From NCBI RefSeq assembly GCF_000414115.1, contig NZ_AOPZ01000316.1:47256-111255 (forward strand): 64,000 bases of DNA, read 5' to 3'. The DNA comes from Streptomyces aurantiacus JA 4570. Lineage in GTDB: Bacteria; Actinomycetota; Actinomycetes; Streptomycetales; Streptomycetaceae. The notes under the pieces were generated by a model. It saw nothing but the letters and a program-made list of their open reading frames with translations, was not told the DNA's origin and ran no database searches. Positions 26,168-35,093 of the stretch are shown here, piece by piece. The translations under genes were made by a program, and so were the position numbers. Numbering within the stretch: the stretch's first letter is position 1; every line of letters starts with the position of its first letter.

Positions 26168-27784
26168 TCACAGATCGGTCGTGATGATCTTCTCGATGTT
26201 CCGCTCGGCGAGCGCCGTGATGGTGACGAACGGGTTGACGCTGGTGTTGCCGGGAATCAGCGCGCCGTCGATGACGTAGAGGCCCGGATGGCCGTACAGA
26301 CGGCCGTAGTTGTCGGTGGCCTTGTCGAGGACCGCGCCGCCGAGCGGGTGGTACGTGAGGTGATCTCCCCAGATCTTGTACGTGCCGAAGAGGTCGGTGC
26401 GGTAGATCGTCCCCTCCTTGGCGTTGATCTTGTCGAAGATCGTCTTGGCGGCGTCGATCGACGGCTGCTTCCACGCGGTCTGCCAGTTCAGTTCGACCCG
26501 CCCCGTCGCCGCGTTCCAGGAGAACTGGGCGCGGTGCGGGTTCCTGGTGATCGACAGATAGAACGAGGCGTACGTCTCGATCCCGGTCGGCAGCGGCGCC
26601 ACCTCGGCGAACGCGCCGCCCGCGGCCCAGTTGTCGATGCCCGCCGTGGGGATGGAGGACTGGAGCTTTCCGGTCGCGTCCCACATGTGGTTGGCGCGCC
26701 CGCACATGACGTTGCCGTTGTCGCCCCAGCCCTTGCCGACCTCGCCGTTGAGGCGGGGGAGCGCACCGGTCGCCTTCAACCTGACCAGGAGCTTGCTGGT
26801 GCCGACGCTGCCCGCGGCGAAGAACACCTTGTCGGCCGTCATGGCCTTGGTGGCGGTGGTGTCACCGCTGGTGTTGATCTGCTCGACCGTGACCGTGTAG
26901 CCGCCCCCGGTCGCCGGGGCAACCGAAGTGACCTTGTGCAGCGGCGAGATGGTGACTCGGCCGGTGGCCTTGGCGCGGGCGAGGTAGGTCTGCTGCAGCG
27001 ACTTCTTGCCGTGGTTGTTGCCGTAGAGGATCTCGCCCGCAAGGGCCGACTTGGTGGCGGTGCCCGCGGCTTCTCGCTTCATGTAGTCCCAGTCGTACAC
27101 ATCGGGCACGAAGACGAAGGGGAAGCCGGAGCGCTGCGCGTGTTTGCGGCCGACCCGGGCGTACCGATAACACTCGGCCGTCTCGAACCAGGCGGGGTCG
27201 ATGGTGCTCACTCCGAGGCCCGCGTTGGCGCGCGGGTAGTACGTCCCGTACATCTCGGCCGCGTCGACCGAGGGCAGCACGGCGGCGAAGTTCTCGCGCC
27301 TCGGCGTGACCGCCATGCCGCCGTTCACCAGTGAGCCGCCGCCCACGCCCCGGCCCTGGTAGACGATGATGCCGCCGAACTCCTCGGCGTCCAGGATCCC
27401 GGTGTGGCGGGGGACGTCCTTGTCGAGCGGGAAGCCGAGGAAGTTGCTGAGGGGCTGCTTGGTCCTGGTGCGCAGCCAGTAGGAACGGACGTCAGGGCTC
27501 GTGGTGTTGGCGAAGATCTTGCCGTCGGAGCCCGGAGTGTCCCAGGCCATGCCCATCTCGACCATGTGCACATCCACGCCCGCCTCGGCGAGCCGCAGAG
27601 CGGCGACGGAGCCGCCGTATCCCGTGCCGATCACCAGGGCGGGCACGCGGACGGCGTCGATCGCCCGGGCCGGGAGCGCCTGTGAGGCAAGTGCGAGGGA
27701 GCCCAGAATAGAACTCGTTCCAGCAAGAAATCTTCGACGTGACGGGCCATCAGGTGGCGCATTGCGCAGGAGTGTAGCACTCAT
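26168..27784 (-). CDS. choA: Secreted cholesterol oxidase (GMC type)
   Basis: A 538-residue flavoenzyme of the usual cholesterol oxidase length. The N-terminus has a Tat signal, RRRFLAGTSSILGSLALAS, ending at about residue 44. The FAD site follows in VIGTGYGGSVAALRLAEAG, and the GMC signature in YQGRGVGGGSLVNGGM. Catalytic-site elements YHPLGGAVLDKAT (His) and NTSVNPFVTITALAER (Asn) lie near the C-terminus. It oxidises cholesterol and related 3-beta-hydroxysterols to the 4-en-3-one with release of H2O2 outside the cell. GGAAGG precedes ATG 27784. It is divergent from a serine protease. Confidence 0.93.
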   Translation of the reverse strand: MSATLLRNAPPDGPSRRRFLAGTSSILGSLALASQALPARAIDAVRVPALVIGTGYGGSVAALRLAEAGVDVHMVEMGMAWDTPGSDGKIFANTTSPDVRSYWLRTRTKQPLSNFLGFPLDKDVPRHTGILDAEEFGGIIVYQGRGVGGGSLVNGGMAVTPRRENFAAVLPSVDAAEMYGTYYPRANAGLGVSTIDPAWFETAECYRYARVGRKHAQRSGFPFVFVPDVYDWDYMKREAAGTATKSALAGEILYGNNHGKKSLQQTYLARAKATGRVTISPLHKVTSVAPATGGGYTVTVEQINTSGDTTATKAMTADKVFFAAGSVGTSKLLVRLKATGALPRLNGEVGKGWGDNGNVMCGRANHMWDATGKLQSSIPTAGIDNWAAGGAFAEVAPLPTGIETYASFYLSITRNPHRAQFSWNAATGRVELNWQTAWKQPSIDAAKTIFDKINAKEGTIYRTDLFGTYKIWGDHLTYHPLGGAVLDKATDNYGRLYGHPGLYVIDGALIPGNTSVNPFVTITALAERNIEKIITTDL

Positions 27785-27809
27785 GTGACCTTCCTCACGT
27801 TTGGCTTGA

Positions 27810-28871
27810 TTGAAACGTGTTCTACTGCTGTCCGCTTGGGAAGTCACGGCATACCTGAAAGTAACTTCTGTCCGACCTTGTGCCGTGTGGTCGGCGACGA
27901 TCCGGATCGCCCACCGGGCGATGGAACTCCCGTTCCGTGGAGGGAAGTACGCGGACATCTTCGAGACGGCTCCGGACCGCGAGGAGAACCGCGTCAAGAT
28001 CACCACGCGGACGGTGAGCGATGAGCTCGTGTCGTCGCTCGCCGACGCGTTCGGAGCCGATTCCATCAGCGTGGTGCACGCTCCCGAAGCGCCACAGGAC
28101 GCGCTGTTCCGCGGCAGTCGAATCGACGACAGGTCCCCGTTCTGGGGCGGCGCGCAGATCATCACCCCGAAGGGCGGGGACTGCAGCAGCGGCTTGCCCT
28201 GGGTGGCGGGGGACGTCTCCATGATGCTGACAGCCGCGCACTGCGTCCCCAATGGTGGCTCGGTCACCACTCGTCACGACGTCATGGGCTACGTGGTCGA
28301 AGGGATGCGAGAGAACTGGGACGGCAACGGTGCCCGTCGCGGTACCGAGCGGTTCCCGAACGACGACGAGTACCGCGGCGATCTCGCGCTCGTGGAGATG
28401 CCCGACGGTGAGGACGCCACCGTGCCCAAGTTCAGCGAAGGCATGGTCTACGGCGTCGGCAACACCGAAGGCCGCCGTATTCGCGGTGTGTTCAGCCGAC
28501 CGGCGCAGCGGGGTGACGAGTTCTGCACCGGCGGGTTCAAGACCACTGAGGTCTGCGGCTGGACAACCGGGTACACCCGGGTCAACCGGTTCATCAATGA
28601 CAATGTGTTCGGAACCATCGCGATGGTGCGCGGCGTCAACACCGCCACCAAACGCGGACAGTGCTCAAAGCGTGGGGACTCCGGCGGCCCCGCGTACATC
28701 GTGAACAGCGACGGAAGCATCAACGCCAAGGGCATCATCAGCGGTGGCAGCGGCGGCGGAAGTGACCAGTGGGCCGGGCGGTTCGAGCTCTGCACTCTGT
28801 TGTGGACCGATGTGTACCAGGCCCTGGAATCGCCGTTGCCCGGCACCCTTCGGACGGCCGCGACCGGGTAG
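27810..28871 (+). CDS. Trypsin-like serine protease, possibly 5'-truncated
   Basis: A chymotrypsin-fold (S1) protease. The triad is visible: His in LTAAHCVP (about residue 147), Asp in GDLALVEM (about 192) and Ser in RGDSGGPAY (about 289), with further cysteines for disulphides. A pro-region-like segment (YADIFETAPDREENRVKI) precedes the protease domain. The first 45 residues do not look like a signal peptide and coincide with the promoter region shared with choA, so the true gene may have lost its 5' end. TTG 27810 is the longest start and ATG 27921 an alternative. If not secreted, the enzyme is unlikely to be functional. Confidence 0.75.
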   Translation: MKRVLLLSAWEVTAYLKVTSVRPCAVWSATIRIAHRAMELPFRGGKYADIFETAPDREENRVKITTRTVSDELVSSLADAFGADSISVVHAPEAPQDALFRGSRIDDRSPFWGGAQIITPKGGDCSSGLPWVAGDVSMMLTAAHCVPNGGSVTTRHDVMGYVVEGMRENWDGNGARRGTERFPNDDEYRGDLALVEMPDGEDATVPKFSEGMVYGVGNTEGRRIRGVFSRPAQRGDEFCTGGFKTTEVCGWTTGYTRVNRFINDNVFGTIAMVRGVNTATKRGQCSKRGDSGGPAYIVNSDGSINAKGIISGGSGGGSDQWAGRFELCTLLWTDVYQALESPLPGTLRTAATG

Positions 28872-28911
28872 TAGCACGGTCACCGGCCGGTACGGAAAGG
28901 CGATGTGACGC

Positions 28912-29667
28912 ATGACCTTGCCGAGCCTCCTCGCGGTGTTCGCGCATCCGGACGACGAGTCTCTTGCGGCGGGCGGAGTGCTGGCCCGGCACGCGGCCGG
29001 GGGAGCTCGCACCGCGGTCGTCACGGCGACCTGGGCACCGGAGACCCGGCGCGCGGCGGAGTTGGCCGACGCGCTGCGGGTTCTCGGCGCCGAGGGACCG
29101 CGGCTGCTCGGCTACGCCGATGCCCGGGCGCCACAGTCGGCGCCGGGCAGCCCTCGCTTCGTGGACGCGCCACTGGATGAGGTGGTCCATCGGCTGGTCG
29201 TGCACATCCGGCAGTTCTGCCCGGACATCGTCGTCACGCACGATGCCTATGGAAACCTGACCGGGCACCCGGACCACCTCCACGCCCACCGGGTGACCAC
29301 GCTCGCCGTCCAGGCCGCCGCGCTGGACCAGCTCTACCCGGACGCCGGCGCCCCCTGGCGGCCGAGCTCCCTCTACCTGGCCACACACCCGCACTCCGCC
29401 GCGCGGGTGTTGGGCCAGAGCCTCGTCCGTCAGGACACGACGCTGTACAGCGTCCCGGACGAGTCGGTCACCGTGACGGTCGACGTCGGCCCCTGGCTCG
29501 AGCAGAAGATCAGCGCCATCCTGGCGCATCGCAGCGAGGTGGAGCGGGGGGCCCTGCCGGGACGGCTCGCGAGCCTTGCACCCGCCGAGCGGGCGAGGCT
29601 GCTGTCCACCGAGTGGTACGTCCGCCACGACCCGCACGCCACGGAGCCCGCTCGAACGGACCTCTGA
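28912..29667 (+). CDS. PIG-L/LmbE family deacetylase
   Basis: A 251-residue LmbE-like zinc hydrolase. The metal motif AHPDDES sits at residues 11-17 and the second motif GHPDHLHAHR at about 117. The family includes the mycothiol-pathway deacetylase MshB, mycothiol conjugate amidase and sugar N-deacetylases; sequence alone does not choose between them, and this is shorter than typical MshB (about 290). It starts 40 bases after the protease gene on the same strand. No export signal is present, so it acts in the cytosol. Confidence 0.85.
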   Translation: MTLPSLLAVFAHPDDESLAAGGVLARHAAGGARTAVVTATWAPETRRAAELADALRVLGAEGPRLLGYADARAPQSAPGSPRFVDAPLDEVVHRLVVHIRQFCPDIVVTHDAYGNLTGHPDHLHAHRVTTLAVQAAALDQLYPDAGAPWRPSSLYLATHPHSAARVLGQSLVRQDTTLYSVPDESVTVTVDVGPWLEQKISAILAHRSEVERGALPGRLASLAPAERARLLSTEWYVRHDPHATEPARTDL

Positions 29668-29884
29668 CCGGGACCACCGAAAACTCCCAGCACGCCCTCC
29701 ACCCAGGCACCACGTGGGGCCAGCTTGCCGAAACAGCAAGGACCGGCCCCGCTTCGCGGTACGTCGGCTGAGAATGACCACACGGAAACCGCGCGGAAGG
29801 AATGCAGCCCGTCGGCCACGGCCTGTAAAGCTGCCGCCGGACCGTGTGATGCCGCCCCGGCAAGCACCACACAAGGAGAACGCG

Positions 29885-30376
29885 ATGCCCCCCTCCTCCC
29901 GCCGCAAGGACACCCCTCCGCCCCGCACCGCGAACAGCGAAGCCGACGTCCTGCGCGGATTCCTCGACTATCTGCGTGCCTCGATCGCCACGAAGGTCGA
30001 CGGAGCCGCGGAGCCTCAGGTCCGGACATCGGCAGTGCCGTCGGGGACGACCCTGCTCGGCCTGCTCAACCATCTGATCGCCGTGGAGAAGGCGACATTT
30101 CTCGGCGAACGGGCGACCGACTGGCAAGCGACATTCCAACCTGCGCCTGAGGACAGCGTCGCCGACGTCGTCGCCCGCTACCGCGCAACCGTCGACCGCG
30201 CGAACAAGGTTCTCGACGAATGCACCGACCTCGGCGCACCTCTCCACCGGCCGGGGCCTTCAGGTGCCTCGCCGAGCGTCCGCTGGGCGCTCACCCACAT
30301 GATCGAGGAAACCGGCCGCCACGCAGGCCACGCGGACATCCTCCGCGAACTCATCGACGGCACCACGGGTCGCTGA
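29885..30376 (+). CDS. DinB/DUF664 family protein (mycothiol-dependent type)
   Basis: A 163-residue four-helix-bundle protein of the DinB-like DUF664 class. Family marks are DVLRGFLDYLRASIATKV, LLGLLNHLIAVEKATFLGE and the metal-binding HMIEETGRHAGHADILRE near residue 135. Members are thought to be metal-dependent thiol transferases using mycothiol, but the substrate here is unknown. AAGGAG lies eight bases before ATG 29885. The 217 bases upstream contain no gene I can support. Confidence 0.87.
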   Translation: MPPSSRRKDTPPPRTANSEADVLRGFLDYLRASIATKVDGAAEPQVRTSAVPSGTTLLGLLNHLIAVEKATFLGERATDWQATFQPAPEDSVADVVARYRATVDRANKVLDECTDLGAPLHRPGPSGASPSVRWALTHMIEETGRHAGHADILRELIDGTTGR

Positions 30377-30518
30377 CCGCAGCGACCCACGGCCCGGCCT
30401 CGTCGTACCGCGGTGCCAGGCGCAGTGTCGGCAGACGTCACCATGTCAATATGCGGACACCGGGTCTGGGCGTGCCGCCCCGACCTCCGTTCCTGTCATC
30501 TCTCAGGAAGGCAGTGCC

Positions 30519-30950
30519 GTGACCGTTCTCGACTCTCCGATTCCGCGGTTCCACCTGGCCGTGCCGGTCGACGACCTGGATGCCGCGCGCCGTTTCTACG
30601 GCGACGTCCTGGGCCTCGACCAAGGCCGCAGTGCGGACACCTGGGTGGACTGGAACCTGCACGGCCACCAGTTCGTCACCCACCTCGCGCCGGAGCGCGC
30701 GCAGCGCATACACAACCCGGTCGACGGCCACGACGTTCCCGTACCGCACTTCGGTCTGATCCTCGCGATCCCGGAGTTCCACAAGCTCGCAGAGCGGCTT
30801 CGCGCGGCGAACACCGAGTTCGTCATCGAGCCCTACGTGCGCTTCGAGGGGCAGCCGGGCGAGCAGTGGACGATGTTCCTCCTCGACCCGGCCGGCAACG
30901 CCCTGGAGTTCAAGGCGTTCGCCGACGACTCCCAGGTCTTCGCCACCTGA
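30519..30950 (+). CDS. VOC-family (glyoxalase-fold) protein
   Basis: A 143-residue two-module vicinal-oxygen-chelate protein. The first metal ligand is His in RFHLAVPVDDLDAARRFY (about residue 12), another in VPHFGLIL (about 75), and Glu in LLDPAGNALEFKAF (about 130). Such proteins are dioxygenases, isomerases or resistance binding proteins; I cannot select. GTG 30519 is the start, with AGGAAGGC upstream. A hairpin at 30959-30986 ends the transcript. Confidence 0.87.
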   Translation: MTVLDSPIPRFHLAVPVDDLDAARRFYGDVLGLDQGRSADTWVDWNLHGHQFVTHLAPERAQRIHNPVDGHDVPVPHFGLILAIPEFHKLAERLRAANTEFVIEPYVRFEGQPGEQWTMFLLDPAGNALEFKAFADDSQVFAT

Positions 30951-30958
30951 CCGGCGAA

Positions 30959-30986
30959 GGCCCCCAGTGGCTGACCGCCGGGGGCC
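30959..30986 (+). terminator. Terminator between convergent VOC and DUF6299 genes
   Basis: GGCCCCC (30959-30965) pairs with GGGGGCC (30980-30986) nine bases after the VOC stop. It can serve both convergent genes. Confidence 0.6.
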
Positions 30987-31032
30987 GCACCGCCGCACCG
31001 CACCGCCGCCGCGGAGGGGCAGGCAAACACTC

Positions 31033-31458
31033 TCATCCCTTGCTGAGGGCGACGTCCTGGCGCTGGGCGGCGTGGAAGAAGGGCAGCGGCAGGCCCTTGG
31101 TGAGGCGCAGCTCCATGAGGGTCGCCTCTACGTTGGCTTTGCCGGGCTTGACGGAGTTGGACGGGGCCTTGCCGGTGTTCTCCCAGCGGTGCTCGGCGCC
31201 GTCGCACAGGGCTTGGCTGCTGCCGATGGATCGCCTGGTGTCGAGGCGGCTCTGGCTGATCGAGGAGGTGATGAACACCGGTCCGGCGGCACGCGTGCAG
31301 CGGTAGGTGCCGGAGAGGGTGACGGTGCCGTCCTCGGCGACCTTGCCGGTGGGGTCGACGGTGATGCTCTCGCCGGGAGCGGCGGCGGCCGGGCCTGGGG
31401 CCGCGCACAGCAAGGCGGCAGCGCAGAGCGCAGTGGTGAGGGCGGGGCGCACGGGCAT
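31033..31458 (-). CDS. Secreted DUF6299 family protein
   Basis: A 141-residue exported protein. A signal peptide (MPVRPALTTALCAAALLCAA, then PGPAAA) is followed by a beta-rich domain with SITVDPTGKVAEDGTVTLSG, characteristic of Streptomyces DUF6299. Two cysteines (YRC, ALC) probably form a disulphide. GGAGG lies seven bases before ATG 31458. Function unknown. The 400 bases between this gene and the next one show no convincing gene. Confidence 0.82.
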   Translation of the reverse strand: MPVRPALTTALCAAALLCAAPGPAAAAPGESITVDPTGKVAEDGTVTLSGTYRCTRAAGPVFITSSISQSRLDTRRSIGSSQALCDGAEHRWENTGKAPSNSVKPGKANVEATLMELRLTKGLPLPFFHAAQRQDVALSKG

Positions 31459-31861
31459 GGAATACCTCCGGTTCTCAGGGGTGGAGGTTTCCACTGATAC
31501 TGGACAGTCGCGGATCCGGGCGTGACCGCCACTCCTTTCGCGGCGCGTCGCTCTCCGGGGGTCGCCCGCATGCCCGTGTCCGCGGCCGCCGGTGGGGGTC
31601 GTTTCCAGGAGCCCGGCTCGAACAGCGGCGAACACCGCTGTGTCGGCGGGGAGGACCGGCCGAGGACACCCACCACCTTGCCCAGGACCGGAACACCACG
31701 TGTCGACGGGGGGACAGGGAGCGGGACTGCGGGATGTTGAACGGCTGCGGAACACCCCCGCGACCGCGGGGTGTTCCGGCCGAGAGCCTTGTCATTCTCG
31801 GTGGCGACGTGTCTGCAGGTAACCGTGGGCGCGGTGCGGCAGCAGACGGCGGTGGCGGAGC

Positions 31862-32095
31862 GTGCGGCCGCACGACCCCGTCCACTACGCCCGTGATCCC
31901 GAAGACGCCGGTCCCTCCGCGCAGGACGTTACGGCTCACGGAGAGGACGCCGACGACTGGGCTCTCCTGGCCAGCTGGAGGTGCGGCGAGGACGTCACGG
32001 AACTGGACTCCGGCGTGGCCCACTGGGTGGTCCGCCGCCGGGACGTGGCGGCCCGGCGCTTCGACAGGGTCCACCGCTACGTCGAAATGGCCTGA
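31862..32095 (+). CDS. Small hypothetical protein
   Basis: A 77-residue soluble, acidic-then-basic protein: DWALLASWRCGEDVTELDSG, then VAHWVVRRRDVAARRFDRVH. The composition is protein-like and the frame bias is good, but I do not recognise a family. GTG 31862 is the longest start. Its end coincides with the beginning of dispersed repeat copy B, so the terminal residues may be repeat-derived, as for the DUF6223 gene at copy A. Confidence 0.4.
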   Translation: MRPHDPVHYARDPEDAGPSAQDVTAHGEDADDWALLASWRCGEDVTELDSGVAHWVVRRRDVAARRFDRVHRYVEMA

Positions 32096-32190
32096 GAGCC
32101 CATCCTTGAACTGCTGTTGATCCCGTACACGCGCCACGGTGGAGGACCTCGTACGCAGAGGGCTCTCCGTTCGCAGTGGCCCGGCAGCGG
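32092..32190 (+). repeat. Dispersed repeat, copy B
   Basis: Related to copy A at 22963-23060. It begins with GAGCCCATCCTTGAAC and contains GCCACGGTGGAGGACC and GGGCTCTCCGT. Its head also resembles the start of the inverted repeat that follows at 32197 (GAGCCTGTCTTTGAAC), hinting at a common mobile-element end. No transposase is attached. Confidence 0.6.
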
Positions 32191-32196
32191 GTTTTG

Positions 32197-32242
32197 GAGC
32201 CTGTCTTTGAACCCCCGCCTGCGCCCGACGCCCGGCACGCAC
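32197..32242 (+). repeat. Inverted repeat, left copy (partner at 38852-38898)
   Basis: GAGCCTGTCTTTGAACCCCC and the bases after it, through GACGCCCGGCACGCAC, recur in opposite orientation at 38852-38898. The first 27 bases are identical and only about three positions differ in the middle. The pair encloses 6.7 kb of regulators, a secreted protein and a dihydroxyacetone kinase. It resembles transposon ends but no transposase lies inside. Confidence 0.8.
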
Positions 32243-32369
32243 TTCCCCAAGTTTCGACTCCGCTCAGCAGGGCTCCGCTAAGCCGCTGCGCCCGCGCTCC
32301 GCCTCGGCGGCTGAGGAGGATCGAGAGGGCGCGTAGGGGACTCTGCGGAGCAGGGTGTCGAGGCGCACG

Positions 32370-33584
32370 ATGTGTGGCATGGCGGACGCGTTCTCGTTCG
32401 GTAAGCGGGTGCGGTTCTATCGGAAGCGTCGAGGTCTTCGTCAGTGGGAACTGGGAGCGCTGCTGGATCGCTCGGAGGACTGGGTGTACCGGGTGGAGGC
32501 TGGTCGGATCCCGGTGAACAGCGTCAAGATGCTGGCGGATCTGGCGCAGGCCCTGCGTGTTGCCGTGGTGGACCTGCAGGGGGCCCCGGTGCTTTTGGAG
32601 GACCGCAGAGGCCACCCGGGCAGTGTGAGCGCTATTCGGTCGGCTCTCATGCACTCCCGGCATCTGGCCGGTGCCCTTTACGCGGGCCGGGAGCCGCCGC
32701 GGCTGGAGCGCTTGGGCGTGGAGGTCGATGCCGCCTGGGGGCTGTTTCAGGCGTCCGCGTATGGGCGGCTGGCTGAACGCCTGCCGGCTCTGCTGGCCGA
32801 TGCACGGCTGGCCACCCACGAGCATGCGGCGGGACGGGAGCGGGTTGAGGCGCTCAGGCTCTTCGCCGTGACCTGTCACGTCACGGCGGTCCTGCTGCGC
32901 AGCCTGGGTGAGACCAGCCTTGCCTGGACGGCCGCGGATCAGGGGGACGTCGCCGCGAGCGATTCCGGGGATCCGGCCGTGATCCTTGCGCTGCGCCGGT
33001 GCGTCGCACATGTCCAGTTGGGGGCCGGCATGGCCGCGGATGCCGTGGACGTCGTGTTGCATGCCGCCGATGGCCTGCCGCGTACCTGGTCGGGTTCGTC
33101 GCCTACAGCACTGTCCCTGTACGGAACGCTGTGCCTCAACGGAGCGGTCGCGGCGGCTCGCCTGCCTGACCGGTCCCTGGCCGGTGACCTGATGGCGCAG
33201 GCCCGGCGGGCAGCCGACCAGTTGGGCGCCGACGCCAACGAGATGTGGACCTCCTTCGGCCCGGCAAACGTGGAGTGTCATCGCCTGGCGCTGGCGCTCG
33301 AGTTCGAGGATGTGCAGCTGGCCGTGGATTTGGCGCCCCGAGTGCCGCTGGGCAGAGACCTGCCGGTGGAGCGGCGGGCGCGGGCCCGCCTCGATGTCGC
33401 TCGGGCCTACGGGGCGGCCGGCAGGACGGATGAGGCGGCAGACCAACTGAAGCGGGCCTTCAGAGCAGCCCCCGAACAGATGCGGGCCCATGGGCTCGCC
33501 CGTGAGCTGGCGCGTCGCCTGCACCGACAGAGCGCGCGCCGGGATGTCCGCGAGCTCGCTCTGGCGCTCGGCGTGCTCACATGA
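32370..33584 (+). CDS. XRE-family regulator with TPR-like C-terminus
   Basis: A 404-residue regulator. The N-terminal helix-turn-helix covers residues about 10-60 (VRFYRKRRGLRQWELGALLD and RSEDWVYRVEAGRIP). The remaining 330 residues are alpha-helical repeats typical of Streptomyces XRE/TPR regulators, which often respond to peptides or control development. GAGG lies six bases before ATG 32370; an upstream GTG at 32355 and ATG 32379 are alternatives. It is the first gene inside the inverted-repeat-bounded block. A hairpin terminator follows at 33611-33633. Confidence 0.85.
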   Translation: MCGMADAFSFGKRVRFYRKRRGLRQWELGALLDRSEDWVYRVEAGRIPVNSVKMLADLAQALRVAVVDLQGAPVLLEDRRGHPGSVSAIRSALMHSRHLAGALYAGREPPRLERLGVEVDAAWGLFQASAYGRLAERLPALLADARLATHEHAAGRERVEALRLFAVTCHVTAVLLRSLGETSLAWTAADQGDVAASDSGDPAVILALRRCVAHVQLGAGMAADAVDVVLHAADGLPRTWSGSSPTALSLYGTLCLNGAVAAARLPDRSLAGDLMAQARRAADQLGADANEMWTSFGPANVECHRLALALEFEDVQLAVDLAPRVPLGRDLPVERRARARLDVARAYGAAGRTDEAADQLKRAFRAAPEQMRAHGLARELARRLHRQSARRDVRELALALGVLT

Positions 33585-33610
33585 CCGGCACCTTCGGAAA
33601 GTTGAAAACA

Positions 33611-33633
33611 GACCCGGAAAATTCCTCCGGGTC
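33611..33633 (+). terminator. Hairpin after the XRE gene
   Basis: GACCCGGA (33611-33618) and TCCGGGTC (33626-33633) form an eight-base stem with a seven-base AT-rich loop, 26 bases after the XRE stop. It is a likely transcription terminator. Confidence 0.6.
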
Positions 33634-33776
33634 CGGCCTGTCCTTGCCCTCTACTGTCCTCCCTTCCAAGCCCGCTCACATCAGGGAAGGACAGCCGACA
33701 AGTGGACGGCCGTTCCTCACATGCGTGCACGCACGCGAAGAGCCCGTTCGACCGTACAGAGCAGAAGCGTGGGGGG

Positions 33777-34781
33777 ATGAGAGTGATGCTGCTGCACGTG
33801 TTTGACAGCCAAGGCCATCCGGCGGTGGACCGAGTCGAAGCCTGGCGTGCCGTCACGGCGAGCGCGCTGATCCCCAATGAGTTCAGCGTCGAGCGCGCAT
33901 CCGACTTTCACGCGTCGTTACGGGCCGCGGAGATGGGTGCTGTCCAAGTGACCGCCATGACGTACGCGTCCATGAAGACGCGTCGTACGCCACGGCTGAT
34001 CCGGCGGTCCGACCCCGAGATGTACGCGGTGGGCCTCATCCTGCAAGGCCGGCAGGGCATCCTCCAGGAGCGATGCGAAGCGGCGTGCCAGGCGGGCGAT
34101 CTGGTGGTGTACTCGACCTCGCATCCCTTCGAAACCGTGGTGGACGCCCAGTGCGGCCCGGCAGCTTCTGTGGTCGCGCAGATCCCGCGAGCCCAGGTGC
34201 CGCTGTCGCCGGACCGCCTGGACCGCGTGCTCGCTTCCCGGATCCCGGGGCGACAGGGGGTGGGGCGAGTGCTCGCGAGCTTCCTCACCACCGTGGCCAC
34301 GGACACCGGCCCGTACCGGCCCGCCGACGCCGGGCGCCTTGGCCACGTCCTCACGGACTTGATCACCGCATGGCTCTGCCACGTCATCGACACCGAGGGC
34401 GGGCCGGCGGGCGAGACGGGACACCGTGTGCGGGTCCTGGAGATCCAGGACTTCATCCGCAGGCACCTCGGCGACGCCGAACTGACCCCTGGCAGCGTCG
34501 CGGCCGCTCATCACATCTCGCTGCGCGGCCTGCACCGCCTTTTCCGGCATCACGCGCACGGGGTCACCGTCGCCTCCTACGTCAAGGGGCAACGCCTCGA
34601 ACGCGCCCGCCGCGACCTGGCCGACCCGAGCCTGGCCGCACGGCCCGTCCACGCCATAGCGGCCCGCTGGGGCTTTGGCCGTCCTGCCGACTTCACCCGC
34701 GCCTTCCGTGCCGCCTACGGCACGACCCCCACCGAGTACCGGCACACCTTCCTGCGCGCGGTTCCTGGCACTCAGCGCTAA
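33777..34781 (+). CDS. AraC-family regulator with a TTA codon
   Basis: A 334-residue regulator. The N-terminal cupin-like AraC_binding_2 part contains TPRLIRRSDPEMYAVGLILQ (about residue 62). Two helix-turn-helices occupy the last 100 residues (VAAAHHISLRGLHRLFRHHA and IAARWGFGRPADFTRAFRAA). A rare TTA (Leu) codon lies at 33918-33920, in the first 50 codons, so translation should depend on bldA tRNA and be delayed to later growth. ATG 33777 has a GGGGGG site before it. Likely targets are the neighbouring genes of the block. Confidence 0.87.
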   Translation: MRVMLLHVFDSQGHPAVDRVEAWRAVTASALIPNEFSVERASDFHASLRAAEMGAVQVTAMTYASMKTRRTPRLIRRSDPEMYAVGLILQGRQGILQERCEAACQAGDLVVYSTSHPFETVVDAQCGPAASVVAQIPRAQVPLSPDRLDRVLASRIPGRQGVGRVLASFLTTVATDTGPYRPADAGRLGHVLTDLITAWLCHVIDTEGGPAGETGHRVRVLEIQDFIRRHLGDAELTPGSVAAAHHISLRGLHRLFRHHAHGVTVASYVKGQRLERARRDLADPSLAARPVHAIAARWGFGRPADFTRAFRAAYGTTPTEYRHTFLRAVPGTQR

Positions 34782-34976
34782 GCGGCAGGCACCCACCGCG
34801 CCTCTCCCGGCGCCGTCACGCGAGAAGGATGTGGAACAGCGGTCGACGGGGTCGAGGCAACTCCGTCGGCATCAGCGCAGGCGCGAAGCGCCGTGCCGGA
34901 GCTGGCGCTGAATGAGCTGTCCATCCCGCTCAGCCCGCCCGCACAGGCACTGAGAACCGGCTGCCCCGCTCCGGCT

Positions 34977-35015
34977 CCGCACGCCTCCGTGCCTTTCGGG
35001 CACGGAGGCGTGCGG
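34977..35015 (+). terminator. Strong 17-bp hairpin terminator
   Basis: CCGCACGCCTCCGTGCC (34977-34993), loop TTTCG, then GGCACGGAGGCGTGCGG (34999-35015) is a perfect 17-bp stem. It lies between the AraC gene and the convergent secreted-protein gene, so it probably terminates both. The rest of this 312-base gap shows no gene. Confidence 0.85.
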
Positions 35016-35093
35016 GCATTGCCCAGCGGACGGGACTCTGAAGACACGGGCTGTAACCAGGTGGCCCTCTGTCCCTCATTGCGCCTCAGGGCT

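Noticed and set aside
34977..35015. Small RNA gene or tRNA
   Set aside because: The 17-bp perfect stem with a five-base loop between convergent genes fits a terminator; no tRNA-like fold was found.
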